Positions 16,453 to 25,738 of a stretch of DNA of 64,000 nucleotides are shown piece after piece (positions within the stretch are counted from its first letter, which is position 1; every line of letters begins with the position of its first letter). The position numbers and the translations under genes are program-made. The notes beneath the pieces are model-generated. The model saw only the letters and a program-made list of their open reading frames with translations, searched no databases and had not been told where the DNA came from. This DNA is from Rhodoblastus sp. (lineage in GTDB: Bacteria; Pseudomonadota; Alphaproteobacteria; Rhizobiales; Beijerinckiaceae). The stretch lies in NCBI RefSeq assembly GCF_019449565.1, contig NZ_JAGRPM010000022.1:21407-85406 (forward strand). Reading direction: 5' to 3'.

Positions 16453-17882
16453 CGCCGCATGAGGAACCCGATGGTCGCCGCGAACAATCGGCCATAGGGC
16501 GGGCGCAGCAGCATTTTGGTGTCCACCGGTCCCTGCATGAAGACGCCACGGCGATGGGAAAAGACGCGAAAGCCGTCTTCGCCATGATAAGCGCCAATGC
16601 CGGACGGGCCAACGCCGCCGAAGGGCAGGCCCTCGACGATGATATGCGACAAGGTTTCGTTGATGGTGACGCCGCCGGAAATGGTGCGGGACAGGACCAC
16701 GTCGCGGCTTTCGGCGTGCACGCCGAAGTAATAGAGCGCCAGCGGGCGGGGGCGCGCATTGATGAAGGCGATCGCCTCATCCAGCTTGTCGTACGTCTTC
16801 ACCGGCAGGATCGGCCCGAAAATTTCGTCGCGCATCAGGATGAGATCGTCGGGAGGGTCGATCAGCAAGGTCGGCGCGATCTTCCGCTCAGCCGCCATGT
16901 CGTCTTCTCCGGCCGGGGCGATGGCGACGATCCGCGCGCCGGCCTCGCGCGCCTCGGCTAGCGCGCCGACCAGCCGGGCATAATGCGCGGGCGTGGCGAT
17001 GGAGGTGTAATCCGGATTTGTGCGAAGGGTCGGATAGAGCTTTTTCGCCGCCGCTACAAAGGCCGAGACGAAGCTCTCGAGTTTGTCGCGAGGGACCAGC
17101 GCGTAATCGGGCGCGATGCAGGTCTGCCCGGCGCTGAACAATGTGCCATTGGCGATTCGCAGCGCGGCCTGGTCCAGATCGGCGTCCGGCCCGACGACGC
17201 AGGGCGATTTGCCGCCCAGTTCCAGCGTGACCGGGGTTAGATTTTGCGCCGCCGCCTGCATCACCCGCCGCCCCACGGCGGTCGAGCCGGTGAAGAACAG
17301 ATGATCGAAAGGCAGGCTGGCGAAAGAGGCGCCGACATCCGGGCCGCCGAGAACGACCGCGACCTGCTCCTGGGGGAACAGCTCGCCCAGCATGGCCGCC
17401 AGCAGGTCCGAGGTGCGGGGCGTCAGCTCCGAGGGCTTGAGCATGACGCGATTGCCGGCGGCGAGAGCGCCGATCAGAGGTGAAAGCGCGAGCTGGACCG
17501 GATAGTTCCAGGGCACAATGATCCCGACATTGCCAAGCGGCTGCGACAGGATGCGCGCGCGGCTCGGCATGAGCTCCAGCCCCACCGGCACAGGGCGCGG
17601 CTTCATCCAGCTCCGCAAATGCCGCAAAGCGTGATGCGCGGCCTGGAGCGATGGCCACACATCCGCCAGCAAGGTCTCCTGCCGCGCCCGCACGCCGAAA
17701 TCGTCCGATACGGCCGCGGCGAAGGCGGCTGCCCGGCGCTTCAAGGCGTCGCGCAGGCGCGAGATGTCGGCGCGGCGCTGATCATGGGATGGCGCGCCTT
17801 CATCCTGGAAGGCGCGGCGCTGCCGGGCCAGCAATTCGGCCATACCTTCTGGCGTGGCCGTCATGTTACGCTCAATCTGCAT
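16449..17882 (-). CDS. Coniferyl-aldehyde-dehydrogenase-like NAD(P)+ aldehyde dehydrogenase
   Basis: A 477-aa enzyme. Visible motifs are the fold's NVGIIVPWNYPVQLALSP, the GSTAVGRRVMQAAA cofactor loop, LELGGKSPC with the catalytic Glu, FSAGQTCIAPDY with the catalytic Cys, and EIFGPILPV. The C-terminal membrane-associated-type tail resembles class 3 and coniferyl aldehyde dehydrogenases. The start at 17882 has AGGAG five bases upstream; a second ATG at 17864 is less well placed. The stop codon lies inside a perfect palindrome. It oxidises aldehydes to acids; the natural substrate cannot be told. Confidence 0.85.
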   Translation of the reverse strand: MQIERNMTATPEGMAELLARQRRAFQDEGAPSHDQRRADISRLRDALKRRAAAFAAAVSDDFGVRARQETLLADVWPSLQAAHHALRHLRSWMKPRPVPVGLELMPSRARILSQPLGNVGIIVPWNYPVQLALSPLIGALAAGNRVMLKPSELTPRTSDLLAAMLGELFPQEQVAVVLGGPDVGASFASLPFDHLFFTGSTAVGRRVMQAAAQNLTPVTLELGGKSPCVVGPDADLDQAALRIANGTLFSAGQTCIAPDYALVPRDKLESFVSAFVAAAKKLYPTLRTNPDYTSIATPAHYARLVGALAEAREAGARIVAIAPAGEDDMAAERKIAPTLLIDPPDDLILMRDEIFGPILPVKTYDKLDEAIAFINARPRPLALYYFGVHAESRDVVLSRTISGGVTINETLSHIIVEGLPFGGVGPSGIGAYHGEDGFRVFSHRRGVFMQGPVDTKMLLRPPYGRLFAATIGFLMRR

Positions 17883-17995
17883 GCGCGCTCCTGCCGTGCA
17901 GAGCGCGATTATATCAGACGGTCGCCTTTTGGCGAGGATGCGCGGACGCGCGCCCCTGTGGGGAGCCTCGCCGTTGCGAAGGGCGGCGCCTGGCC

Positions 17996-18295
17996 TTAGC
18001 CGAATTTGAACAGGATGCCGTAACCGCCGCGCGGATAGTTCCAGGTGATGTCGCCCGATTCTTCGCACAAGACGCGGCAGGTGCCGCATTCCAGGCAGCC
18101 GTCGGCGGTCAGTTCGACCTGGCCGGATTCAGCCTGCGAATAGCAGCCGGCCGGGCACAGATGGGTCATGGCCAGCAGATTCTTGGACGGCTTTTCATGC
18201 GGCGCGACCAGGATATGCGGCTGGCCGGAATCGACCAGATAGCGGTTCTGGAAAAGCTTTTCCTCGACCTTTTGGAACTCGCCCTCGATAGACAT
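17996..18295 (-). CDS. fixX: Ferredoxin-like protein FixX
   Basis: A 99-aa protein. Cys residues in HLCPAGCY and in [11 protein letters not shown] form the ferredoxin-like cluster site typical of FixX. FixX works with the electron-bifurcating complex FixABC, passing electrons from NADH through flavins to quinone and to low-potential ferredoxin or flavodoxin for nitrogenase. The second of two nearby ATGs (18295) was chosen because GGGGAG sits six bases before it. It is the last gene of fixABCX. Confidence 0.93.
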   Translation of the reverse strand: MSIEGEFQKVEEKLFQNRYLVDSGQPHILVAPHEKPSKNLLAMTHLCPAGCYSQAESGQVELTADGCLECGTCRVLCEESGDITWNYPRGGYGILFKFG

Positions 18296-18338
18296 GACCA
18301 TCTCCCCTTTCGCTGGAAGAAGCTGTTGAGCGCCAGAT

Positions 18339-19643
18339 TCAGCGCCAGGCGCGGGCGATCCGGAAAGCGTCGCCGATCAGCCCGAAGCCGCGCGCCTTGC
18401 GGAAATTGCGGAACGTGTCCTTTTCCTTTTCGATCTTCGGCTTGCCGTCGACACGGAGGAAATTCTCCATCGCCTTGGAGACGAGCTGCGGATAGGTGAG
18501 GAAGAGGTTCTGGGCCTGGGTGTGAAGAAGCTCGGGCATATCCTTGTACTTCTTCAGGTCTTTCAGCACGAAGCTCTCGTCGAGGAATTTCTTGTAGAGC
18601 GACAGATTGGCCTTGGTCATCGCATCGCGGCGCGACTTGATCTGGAAGATCGCTTCGCCGGCGAGACGGCCCGACGTCATGGCGAGGTTGGAGCCTTCGC
18701 GATGAATTGCGTTGTTGAGCTGGCCCGCGTCGCCGCAGATCACCCAGCCGTCGCCGAATAATTGCGGGACCGCCTTGTAGCCGCCTTCCGGAATGAGATG
18801 CGCGGCATATTCCTTCACTTCCGATCCGGCGATCAGCGGCGCGACGGAGGGATGCTTTTTGAAGATGTCGAGCAGTTTCGCCGGCGAGGTCTCGCTTTCC
18901 GCGAAATCAGAAACCAGGCAGCCGATGCCGATCGAAATGCTTTCCTTGTTGGTATAGATGAAGCCCATTCCGGCCATGCCTTCGGAAATGGTTCCGGCGG
19001 CTTCGATCACCGCGCCTTCATCGCCCTTGAGGTTGAAGCGGGCTTCGATGACTTCCGGCGGCAGGAAGTGCATTTCCTTGACCGCGAGCGCGACATGCGC
19101 CGCGCTGGGGCGCGGCCGCAGTTCCGAGCGCGTGCCGAGCAGACCATTGACGCCTTCCGCCAGCACGACGACATCGGCGTGGATCGGGCCGCCCGAACGG
19201 TCGGTGCGCACGCCAACGACCTTGCCATAGGCGTCGCGGATCAGTTCGATCGCGGTGGTTTCGCAGAGCAGGATGGCGCCCTTCGACTGCGCCTGCCGCG
19301 CGAACCAGCGGTCGAACTGCGACCGGATGATGGTGTAGCGGTTGGGACGCTCCTCATTGAATTCGTCGGAGCGATAATGCATGCCCGTATGGGCCTTGTC
19401 GGTCATGAACCAGAAGCGCTGCTCGATCAGGCGGCGCTCCAGCGGCGCCTCTTCGCGGAAATCGGGCACGATCTTTTCGAGCATGTCGGCATAGAGAATG
19501 CCGCCCTGCACGTTCTTGGAGCCCGGATATTCGCCGCGCTCAAGCTGGAGAACCTTCAGTCCGCGCGAGGCCATCGTATAGGCGGCGGCGTTGCCAGCCA
19601 TGCCGGCGCCGATGACGATCGCGTCGAATTTTTCGTCGATCAT
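18339..19643 (-). CDS. fixC: Electron-transfer flavoprotein-quinone oxidoreductase FixC
   Basis: A 434-aa flavoprotein beginning with [23 protein letters not shown], the FAD-binding Rossmann motif. [14 protein letters not shown] near the C-terminus is the second FAD contact. It is the ETF-QO-like membrane-associated subunit of FixABCX that hands electrons to the quinone pool. The ATG at 19643 is used because AGGAG falls inside the longer TTG-started reading. It lies between fixB and fixX with short gaps. Confidence 0.95.
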   Translation of the reverse strand: MIDEKFDAIVIGAGMAGNAAAYTMASRGLKVLQLERGEYPGSKNVQGGILYADMLEKIVPDFREEAPLERRLIEQRFWFMTDKAHTGMHYRSDEFNEERPNRYTIIRSQFDRWFARQAQSKGAILLCETTAIELIRDAYGKVVGVRTDRSGGPIHADVVVLAEGVNGLLGTRSELRPRPSAAHVALAVKEMHFLPPEVIEARFNLKGDEGAVIEAAGTISEGMAGMGFIYTNKESISIGIGCLVSDFAESETSPAKLLDIFKKHPSVAPLIAGSEVKEYAAHLIPEGGYKAVPQLFGDGWVICGDAGQLNNAIHREGSNLAMTSGRLAGEAIFQIKSRRDAMTKANLSLYKKFLDESFVLKDLKKYKDMPELLHTQAQNLFLTYPQLVSKAMENFLRVDGKPKIEKEKDTFRNFRKARGFGLIGDAFRIARAWR

Positions 19644-19661
19644 TGTCTTCGTCTCCTGCAA

Positions 19662-20768
19662 TTAGCCGGCGAGCCGGTCATTGGAATGGGGGGAAAGGCG
19701 CTTGCGGAAGGCTTCCGTCAAAGCGGGCAGGAAGCGGATCGCGTCAGTCACGATGCCAAGATGGGCGAAATCGAAAATTTGCGCGTTCTTGTCGGTGTTG
19801 ATCGCCACGATCATGTCGGCGCCTTCGACGCCGACGCGATGCTGGATCGCGCCGGAAATGCCGGCGGCGATATAAAGCTTCGGCCGGATCGTCTTGCCGG
19901 TCTGGCCGATCTGGCGGTCCGCCGTGACCCAGCCCTTCTGGATCAACGGACGCGAGGCGCCGAATTCGGCGCCGAGCACGGCGGCGAGATTCTTGACCAG
20001 CTGGAAATTTTCGGGGCTTTGCAGGCCCATGCCGCCGGCGACGACGACGTCGGCGAAGGAGAGGTTCGACTTGTTGGAGTCGCGATCCGGCATGAAGCTC
20101 AGGATCTTCGTGATGATGTCGGATTCGGTCAGGTCCGTGACGAAGGGAACGATCCGGCCTTCGCGGCCTTCCTGACGCGGCGGCATCGGCATGACGCGCG
20201 GACGCACGGTCGCCATCTGCGGGCGGTAGTTCAGGGTGTAGATCGTGCAGAGCAGCGAGCCGCCGAAGGTCGGACGGGTCGCGGCGAGCGACTTGTCGTC
20301 GTCCACCCGCAATTCGGTGCAATCGGCGGTAAGGCCGGTCAGCAGGGTCGTCGCCACGGAGCCGGCGAGGTCGCGGCCCAGCGTGGTCGCGCCAAGCAGC
20401 AAGATTTCCGGCTGGTGCGCGTTGACCAGCTGGGTCAGCGCCTTGGAATAGGGCTCGTTGCGATAATCGGCGAGCACCGGATTTTCGACCAGGTAGACGA
20501 CGTCGGCGCCATAGGCGAAGGTTTCGCGCGCAGCCTGTTTGACGTCCTCGCCCGGGGCGCCCATGACGACGCCGGCGAGATCGACGCCAAGCTGGTCGGC
20601 AAGCTTGCGGCCTTCGCCGAGCAGCTCGAACGAGACCGGATGCACGACGCCGCGCTCCATCTCGATATAGACCCAGACGTGCTTGTGGTTGCGATATTTC
20701 TCCGGCAGCTCCTTCTTCATCGAAGCGCGGCTGCCTGCCGCCTGCGGCGCGGGTTTCTGTTCGCTCAT
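19662..20768 (-). CDS. fixB: Electron-transfer flavoprotein alpha subunit FixB
   Basis: A 368-aa protein. After a short Lys-rich N-terminal extension, [25 protein letters not shown] starts the ETF-alpha fold, and the C-terminal FAD domain has [33 protein letters not shown] and [24 protein letters not shown]. It forms the bifurcating flavin heterodimer with FixA. GAGG is seen eight bases upstream of the start. Confidence 0.95.
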   Translation of the reverse strand: MSEQKPAPQAAGSRASMKKELPEKYRNHKHVWVYIEMERGVVHPVSFELLGEGRKLADQLGVDLAGVVMGAPGEDVKQAARETFAYGADVVYLVENPVLADYRNEPYSKALTQLVNAHQPEILLLGATTLGRDLAGSVATTLLTGLTADCTELRVDDDKSLAATRPTFGGSLLCTIYTLNYRPQMATVRPRVMPMPPRQEGREGRIVPFVTDLTESDIITKILSFMPDRDSNKSNLSFADVVVAGGMGLQSPENFQLVKNLAAVLGAEFGASRPLIQKGWVTADRQIGQTGKTIRPKLYIAAGISGAIQHRVGVEGADMIVAINTDKNAQIFDFAHLGIVTDAIRFLPALTEAFRKRLSPHSNDRLAG

Positions 20769-20798
20769 GTTCCCATCCTCAAATTCTTGCGGGCGGCG

Positions 20799-21650
20799 TC
20801 AAAATCCGGAAGCGAGCTTGGCCACATCGGCTTCAAGCGCGGGGGATTTGGCGAAAATCGCTTCGATGAAAGCTTCGGCGGTGTCGCCGGGCGTCGCTCC
20901 GATTTCGACCAAAGCGGCCTTTTCGGCGCGGGCCGGCGGCGCGAACACCTTTTTCACCACTGTGGGCGAGCCGCGAAGGCCGCAGAGCTGCAGATCTTCG
21001 ATGCCGGCGTCCTTGGCGCTCCAGGTGACGATCTCGGCGCGGGCGGCGCGCAGGGCGTCGTCGATGCGGCCGCGCCGCACGACATTCGAGCCTTCCAGCA
21101 TCGTGATCATGCAGGGCAGCCGGGATTGCAGCAATTGCGTGCCGCCTTCGGAGCGGCGCTCCAGCTTGATGACGCGGGACTCGTTGTCGAGATCGACGAT
21201 GCCGGAGACATAGGTGAGCTGGAGCATGTCGAGGCGCTTGGCGATGCCGGGGCCAACCTGGGCGGTGTCGCCGTCAATGGTTTGCTTGCCCGCGAAGACA
21301 ATGTCCGGCGGCCCGAAGGTCTCGCCGATTTTGCGGATCGCCTGGGCCAGCGCATAGGTGGTGGCCAGCGTGTCCGAGCCGGCGAAGAAACGGTCCGTCA
21401 GCAGCACGGCGCGGTCGGCTCCGATCGTCAGCGCCTTGCGCAGGGAATCGGAGGCCATCGGCGGGCCCATGGTGAGGACGGTGACTTCGCCGCCGACCTT
21501 GTCGCGAAGCCGAAGGGCTTCTTCGAGCGAGAACAGGTCATAGGGATTGATGATCGTGGGCACGCCTTGCCGCATGATCGTGTTGGTCACCGGATGGACG
21601 CGGATCTGCGCCGAGTCCGGAACCTGTTTGATGCAGACGACAAAATGCAT
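20799..21650 (-). CDS. fixA: Electron-transfer flavoprotein beta subunit FixA
   Basis: A 283-aa protein starting MHFVVCIKQVPDSAQIRV, with the ETF-beta motifs NPYDLFSLEEALRL and AGKQTIDGDTAQVGPGIA. It is the first gene of fixABCX. The ATG at 21650 was selected because GGAGG lies five bases before it; the longer open frame to 21764 covers the promoter. A sigma-54 promoter (21715-21729) and a NifA site (21815-21830) lie upstream, so the operon should be made only under nitrogen-fixing conditions. Confidence 0.95.
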   Translation of the reverse strand: MHFVVCIKQVPDSAQIRVHPVTNTIMRQGVPTIINPYDLFSLEEALRLRDKVGGEVTVLTMGPPMASDSLRKALTIGADRAVLLTDRFFAGSDTLATTYALAQAIRKIGETFGPPDIVFAGKQTIDGDTAQVGPGIAKRLDMLQLTYVSGIVDLDNESRVIKLERRSEGGTQLLQSRLPCMITMLEGSNVVRRGRIDDALRAARAEIVTWSAKDAGIEDLQLCGLRGSPTVVKKVFAPPARAEKAALVEIGATPGDTAEAFIEAIFAKSPALEADVAKLASGF

Positions 21651-21714
21651 ATTCGCCTCCGGCGGTTTCATCCGCAATCGTTTACCGAGGAACGCTGATT
21701 TCGGGCGAGGCGTC

Positions 21715-21729
21715 GCAAGCTCCGTACCA
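21715..21729 (-). promoter_or_regulatory. Sigma-54 promoter of fixABCX
   Basis: Read on the minus strand the site is TGGTACGGAGCTTGC, matching TGGCACG-N4-TTGC with one change and the obligatory GG-N10-GC. It lies 65 bases upstream of fixA, and a NifA site stands a further 86 bases back. Confidence 0.85.
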
Positions 21730-21814
21730 ACCCGCTTGGCGTCATTTAAGATATTAAAAAACAATGAGATAGATTGGCGCCTGTTTTTACGGCGCGTCGA
21801 CCGCGAAACGAACC

Positions 21815-21830
21815 TGTCAGCATTCCTACA
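21815..21830. promoter_or_regulatory. NifA upstream activator site for fixABCX
   Basis: TGTCAGCATTCCTACA fits TGT-N10-ACA exactly and is about 86 bases upstream of the -24 element, the usual range for looping by NifA. Confidence 0.85.
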
Positions 21831-21892
21831 GAAGTGTTCGTCAAGGCTTGGCGAACCGACGCGGCTTTGTATGCCGCCCGCCTTTTTGTCGG

Positions 21893-22651
21893 TCAGGCGC
21901 TCGGCTCGGCCATGCGGTCGCGCGCCCGCGCGCGCACCTCGAGGTCCTCGTCGTCGGTCAGGCGGAGGGCGACGTCGCGCGGCGCGCGGTCGGCGACGAC
22001 GAAGCGCACACGCAGATCGGGGTCGTTCAGCAACTGAGCCAGCGCGTCCGGCGCCACGCGCTCCGCCGCCTCGCGCCGGACCACCGGATCGCTGTCGTGC
22101 AAAAGGCCGAACAGGCGATCGGGCGGCGCGCGCCCGACGATATAGCGGCGCACCGTCGCGGAAGGGTCGTCGAACATGAGCGGCAGCAGGGAAGGGTCGA
22201 GCCGCCGTACGACAGTCAGGCGGACATGTTCGTCCTCGTCATGCGCCATAGCCACGAGGTCGGCGCCTTCGAGGCGCAGGGCGCAGGCGATCCGAACCGC
22301 GCGATCCTTGTCCTTGCTCATATCCCGGACGCGGGCGATCGGCAGGCGCAGCGCCGCCATGGCGCGCACCTCGGGCTCGCGGTCCTTCATCAGGCGGGCG
22401 ATCTGGAATGGATTGGCGTATTTGGCGGCGAGCGCGCGGACTTCAAAATAGAGATGGTCGAGATAGTCCCCGGCGAGCTCGGGATTGCCGGCGAAGAAGC
22501 CATCGATGCGCTTCGAGCGCTTGTCGCGCACGCAAATGCGGCCGAGCACGCAGCGCCCGCCGGCGCGCAAATCCTTGTGCGGGCAGTCCTGGCAGGAGAA
22601 CGGTCGGCCTGTCCAATCGACCGCGGCTTCCGTCTCTTCGGTTGTCGCCAT
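21893..22651 (-). CDS. 4Fe-4S leucine-rich-repeat-variant (LRV) protein, nif-associated
   Basis: A 252-aa protein. The N-terminus has Cys20, Cys23, Cys34 and Cys40 (SCQDCPHKD...GGRCVLGRIC), the LRV Fe-S cluster domain known from an Azotobacter nif-linked protein. The rest is about seven alpha-alpha repeats of roughly 24 residues (for example DPSATVRRYIVGRAPPDRLFGLL, DSDPVVRREAAERVAPDALAQLL), forming a solenoid. Its role in nitrogen fixation is not established; a redox-sensing or docking protein is plausible. It lies downstream of nifA on the same strand but after nifA's terminator, and has its own sigma-54-like promoter. Confidence 0.85.
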   Translation of the reverse strand: MATTEETEAAVDWTGRPFSCQDCPHKDLRAGGRCVLGRICVRDKRSKRIDGFFAGNPELAGDYLDHLYFEVRALAAKYANPFQIARLMKDREPEVRAMAALRLPIARVRDMSKDKDRAVRIACALRLEGADLVAMAHDEDEHVRLTVVRRLDPSLLPLMFDDPSATVRRYIVGRAPPDRLFGLLHDSDPVVRREAAERVAPDALAQLLNDPDLRVRFVVADRAPRDVALRLTDDEDLEVRARARDRMAEPSA

Positions 22652-22688
22652 GCTCGGCCTCGCAAATTCGTTCTATCGAATCGCGTTA

Positions 22689-22703
22689 GCAAAGGCCGCG
22701 CCA
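22689..22703 (-). promoter_or_regulatory. Sigma-54-like promoter of the LRV gene
   Basis: Minus-strand TGGCGCGGCCTTTGC fits TGG-N9-TTGC / GG-N10-GC, 38 bases before the start codon. No TGT-N10-ACA was found within 120 bases upstream, so it is less certain than the fix and nif promoters. Confidence 0.6.
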
Positions 22704-22713
22704 GACCGATGGC

Positions 22714-22742
22714 AAAAAAACTCACGGACTCGCGTCCGTGAG
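22714..22742 (-). terminator. Intrinsic terminator of nifA
   Basis: CTCACGGAC (22721-22729) pairs perfectly with GTCCGTGAG (22734-22742) over a four-base loop. On the minus strand it is followed by seven T (22714-22720). It lies 30 bases past the nifA stop. Confidence 0.88.
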
Positions 22743-22771
22743 GAAGTTGGCCAAAACGGGCCGCAGGGAGT

Positions 22772-24598
22772 TCAGAATTTCTTGATGTCGATATTCTGCT
22801 TGCGCAAGGCGTAGCCGATCTGGCGCGGCGTCAGGCCGAGCAGGCGCGCCGCCTTGGCCTGCACCCAGCCGGTCTTGTCGAGCGCCTCGATCAGCCGTTC
22901 GCGTTCGCTCTTGGTGGGATGAACGACCGGGCAGTTGTCGGGCGCCGGGCATTCATGGGGCAATCCGCGCTCCATGGCGTCCAGGGCATGGTCCGCGCAG
23001 GCCCCAGCCAATGCCGGCGTGGCGTCGATCGGCGCCGGCGCGACAAAGGGCTCGGCGGCGGCCGGCGGGGCGACAGGTTCCGGCATCGGCGGCGCCTTGG
23101 CCTTGGGCGCGGGCATGGCCGTGATGGGCGGCAATGTCGGTTGCGGCGTCGGATGGGGGTGCAGGCCGACAAGATTGTTATGGCCCTTCCACAAGGTGGC
23201 GGAAAGACAGCAGCCCTGCCAGCAGGCGAGATCGGATTCGAGGATTTCCTCGCCGCTCGCCAGCGTCGCGGTGCGGCGGACGCAGTTCTCAAGTTCGCGC
23301 ACATTGCCGGGGAAGGCGCAGTGCGAAATAATGTCGAGAGCCTTGATGGAGAAGCTGTGGTCGATGCCGTTTTCGCGCGAAAACTGGTCGAGGAAGCGCT
23401 TGGCGAGCAGCTCGATGTCGCCAGGCCTTTCGCGCAGTGGCGGCGTCACCAGCGTCACGACATTGATGCGGTAATACAGGTCGGCCCGGAAATCATTGCG
23501 GGCCACGGCTTCTTCAAGATTGCGATTGGTGGCGCAGACGATGCGCACATCGACCTTCAGCGTCTTGGTTCCGCCGACGCGCTCGAATTCGCCCTCCTGC
23601 AGAACGCGCAGCAGCTTGGCTTGGAAGGAGGCGGAAATCTCGCCGATTTCATCCAGGAACAGCGTGCCGCCATTCGCAAGTTCGAAACGGCCGATCCGCT
23701 GGTTCACCGCGCCGGTGAAGGAGCCTTTCTCATGGCCGAACAATTCGGATTCGATCACCGTCTCAGGCAGCGCCGCGCAATTGACCTTGACGAAAGCGCC
23801 CTTGGCGCGGGGCGAATTCTCGTGAATGGCGCGGGCGAACAGCTCCTTGCCGGTGCCGGTTTCGCCGCGCAGGAGTATGGTGGCGTTGGAGCGCGCGGCG
23901 ACTTCGATCCGCTGCAGCAGCGCCTTGATCGCGGCGCTCTCGCCGACGATGAAATCAGACTTGCCGCGCGGCGAGGGCTTGGGTGACGGCAGGCGCACGT
24001 CGGTCAGCGCCTTTTCCAGCCGGTGCTGTTCCTTGATCAGGCGATCACGGTCGCGCGCAATCAGCGCATGCATACGCATCGCCTGTCCGACCAGATTGGC
24101 GACCATGGTCAACATGCGCACGTCGTCTTCGAGACGGAAATCGAGCTTGTTGTTCCATTCGCGATCGACGGTCAGCGTGCCCTTGGCGACGCCGTCGACC
24201 TTGATCGGCACACCGAGGAAGCTGACCTTGGTCATCGGCGGCAGGAGATGGCGATAGGCCGTGCCGGTGAAATAGGGATGGATCGAAACGTCTTCGATCA
24301 CCAGCGGCACGCCGGTGGCGACGATATGGTCGATCACTTTCTGCGGCAGCAGGGTCTTGGCGCCATTGGGCTTGGGAGAGGCGTCCGACGAAGCCGTGAT
24401 TTCCGGCTCGCCGTCTTCATCCAGCGCGAGAATGAAGCCGCGTCGCATCTGCATGAAGGAGGAAAGCACCGCGATCACGGCGCCCAGCGTCCGCTCCAGC
24501 GATTGCGCCCCGGTGAGGATCTTGGATATTTCGTAAACGCCGGCAAGCGCTACGTCTTTGTAAGCCGGCGCGAAGAGAACTTTTTCCGTTGTTGCCAT
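22772..24598 (-). CDS. nifA: NifA, sigma-54-dependent activator of nif genes (oxygen-sensitive class)
   Basis: A 608-aa regulator. Order: GAF domain (about 20-190), AAA+ domain with Walker A GETGTGKE (about 245) and the sigma-54 contact loop GSFTGA, a Cys-rich interdomain region, a Pro/Ala-rich linker of about 90 residues, and a C-terminal Fis-type HTH (WVQAKAARLLGLTPRQIGYALRK). Cys427, 439, 459 and 464 give C-X11-C-X19-C-X4-C, the signature of rhizobial-type NifA that senses oxygen or redox directly without NifL. The second of two adjacent ATGs has the better ribosome-site spacing. No NifA-type promoter was seen in the 279 bases upstream, so its own control lies elsewhere. Confidence 0.96.
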   Translation of the reverse strand: MATTEKVLFAPAYKDVALAGVYEISKILTGAQSLERTLGAVIAVLSSFMQMRRGFILALDEDGEPEITASSDASPKPNGAKTLLPQKVIDHIVATGVPLVIEDVSIHPYFTGTAYRHLLPPMTKVSFLGVPIKVDGVAKGTLTVDREWNNKLDFRLEDDVRMLTMVANLVGQAMRMHALIARDRDRLIKEQHRLEKALTDVRLPSPKPSPRGKSDFIVGESAAIKALLQRIEVAARSNATILLRGETGTGKELFARAIHENSPRAKGAFVKVNCAALPETVIESELFGHEKGSFTGAVNQRIGRFELANGGTLFLDEIGEISASFQAKLLRVLQEGEFERVGGTKTLKVDVRIVCATNRNLEEAVARNDFRADLYYRINVVTLVTPPLRERPGDIELLAKRFLDQFSRENGIDHSFSIKALDIISHCAFPGNVRELENCVRRTATLASGEEILESDLACWQGCCLSATLWKGHNNLVGLHPHPTPQPTLPPITAMPAPKAKAPPMPEPVAPPAAAEPFVAPAPIDATPALAGACADHALDAMERGLPHECPAPDNCPVVHPTKSERERLIEALDKTGWVQAKAARLLGLTPRQIGYALRKQNIDIKKF

Positions 24599-24877
24599 CA
24601 TGCGGCTCCCGATCGATTCGCGCAGACCCGAAAGATCGTCTTCTCCACATAGAAAAAAGCGCGAGACACGGATGGAAGGCGTCACATCCGCGTTGGGGGC
24701 ATCCTTGCCCAGATCGCTTGTGTGATCTCAGGATAAGCCTGCGATGACGGCTTTCAAACGCCAAAAAACAAGCAAGATCAAATGGCGCCGCTCATTTTTG
24801 TCGCAAGCTGAACAAAAAATGTCGCTTTTTTTGAAGCATTCAAAAAATCAGGCAAAAACTCAGCTGAAACACGGCTT

Positions 24878-25723
24878 TTATATGGGCGAAATGCAGACGG
24901 AAACGTCGCATGGCGGGGCGGAATAGGGCGCGGAGGTCACGAGGACTTGCGCGCCCGCCAGCGCATAGTCTCGCGCGTTGGCCGCCTTGACGCCGCCGGC
25001 CGCGGCGATGACCGGCGGTTGCGCAAGCACGCGCGTCCGCGCGACGAGTTCCTCGATTTTTGCGGGATCGAATTTCTCCGCCTGAATCACGTCGAAGCCA
25101 GCCTGCGCGGCGGAGACGCCATCCTCGACGCAGCCCACCTCGATCACCAACTTTTTCTCCGGCGCGGCCCGGCGCAGGCGCGCGGCGATATCGATGAGCG
25201 AATCATCAGGCAGAAAGGCGCGATGTTCGGGAAAGACGAGAATCGTCTCCGACAGGCCGAGGCGATGCATGACCGCGCCTCCGGCCTTGACCGCCGCGAC
25301 GGCGAAGCCCTTCACCCCCGGCGTGTTCTTGCGCGTGCAGGCGACGCAGACGTCCGGCGCGACGGCGCGCGCCGCCTCCACGATGTCGCGCGCGGAAGTG
25401 GCGACGCCCGACCAGACCTCGATCAGCGTTTGCGCGACCTTCCAGCCGCGCAGCAAGGCGCTGGCCGGTCCGCTGGCGCGAAGGATCTCGGCGCCCGGCT
25501 CAAGGCGCTGGCCGTCTTCGGCGCAGAGTTCCACGCTCGCGCCCGTAAGAGTCAGGATCTCGGCGGCCTCGGCCGTCAAGGCCGCGACCATGGCGTTGCG
25601 GGCGGAGAATCGCATCAGCCCCGGCCGGGCGCCAAGTCCGAGCATATCGGTGGTGAGGTCGCCAAGCGGCGCATCGTCGAAAAGCAGGCGTTCGAGTTCG
25701 GCGCGGGGAATCTGCGGAGGCAT
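24878..25723 (-). CDS. modD: ModD-like protein (quinolinate phosphoribosyltransferase fold)
   Basis: A 281-aa protein with the nicotinate-nucleotide pyrophosphorylase fold: DDAPLGDLTTDMLGLG at the N-terminus, CTRKNTPGVKGFAVAAVKAGGAVMHRLGLSE in the core, and VIAAAGGVKAANARDYALAGAQVLVTSAPY at the C-terminus. HRLGLSE, where true NadC enzymes have HRxGLxD, fits the ModD branch associated with molybdenum transport and use. There is no nadA/nadB nearby. Its start is 15 bases after the stop of the EF2563-like gene, so they form one operon under a NifA-type promoter. The exact reaction of ModD is not established. Confidence 0.85.
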   Translation of the reverse strand: MPPQIPRAELERLLFDDAPLGDLTTDMLGLGARPGLMRFSARNAMVAALTAEAAEILTLTGASVELCAEDGQRLEPGAEILRASGPASALLRGWKVAQTLIEVWSGVATSARDIVEAARAVAPDVCVACTRKNTPGVKGFAVAAVKAGGAVMHRLGLSETILVFPEHRAFLPDDSLIDIAARLRRAAPEKKLVIEVGCVEDGVSAAQAGFDVIQAEKFDPAKIEELVARTRVLAQPPVIAAAGGVKAANARDYALAGAQVLVTSAPYSAPPCDVSVCISPI

Positions 25724-25738
25724 GGCGAAAATGTCGAT

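Noticed and set aside
18762..21698. 978-codon plus-strand ORF across fixC, fixB and fixA
   Set aside because: It spans three well-identified genes on the other strand, including their intergenic gaps; an artefact of high third-position GC.
24599..24877. Search for a NifA/sigma-54 or FixK-type promoter upstream of nifA
   Set aside because: No GG-N10-GC with TTGC, TGT-N10-ACA or TTGAT-N4-ATCAA was found; only an AT-rich stretch is present.
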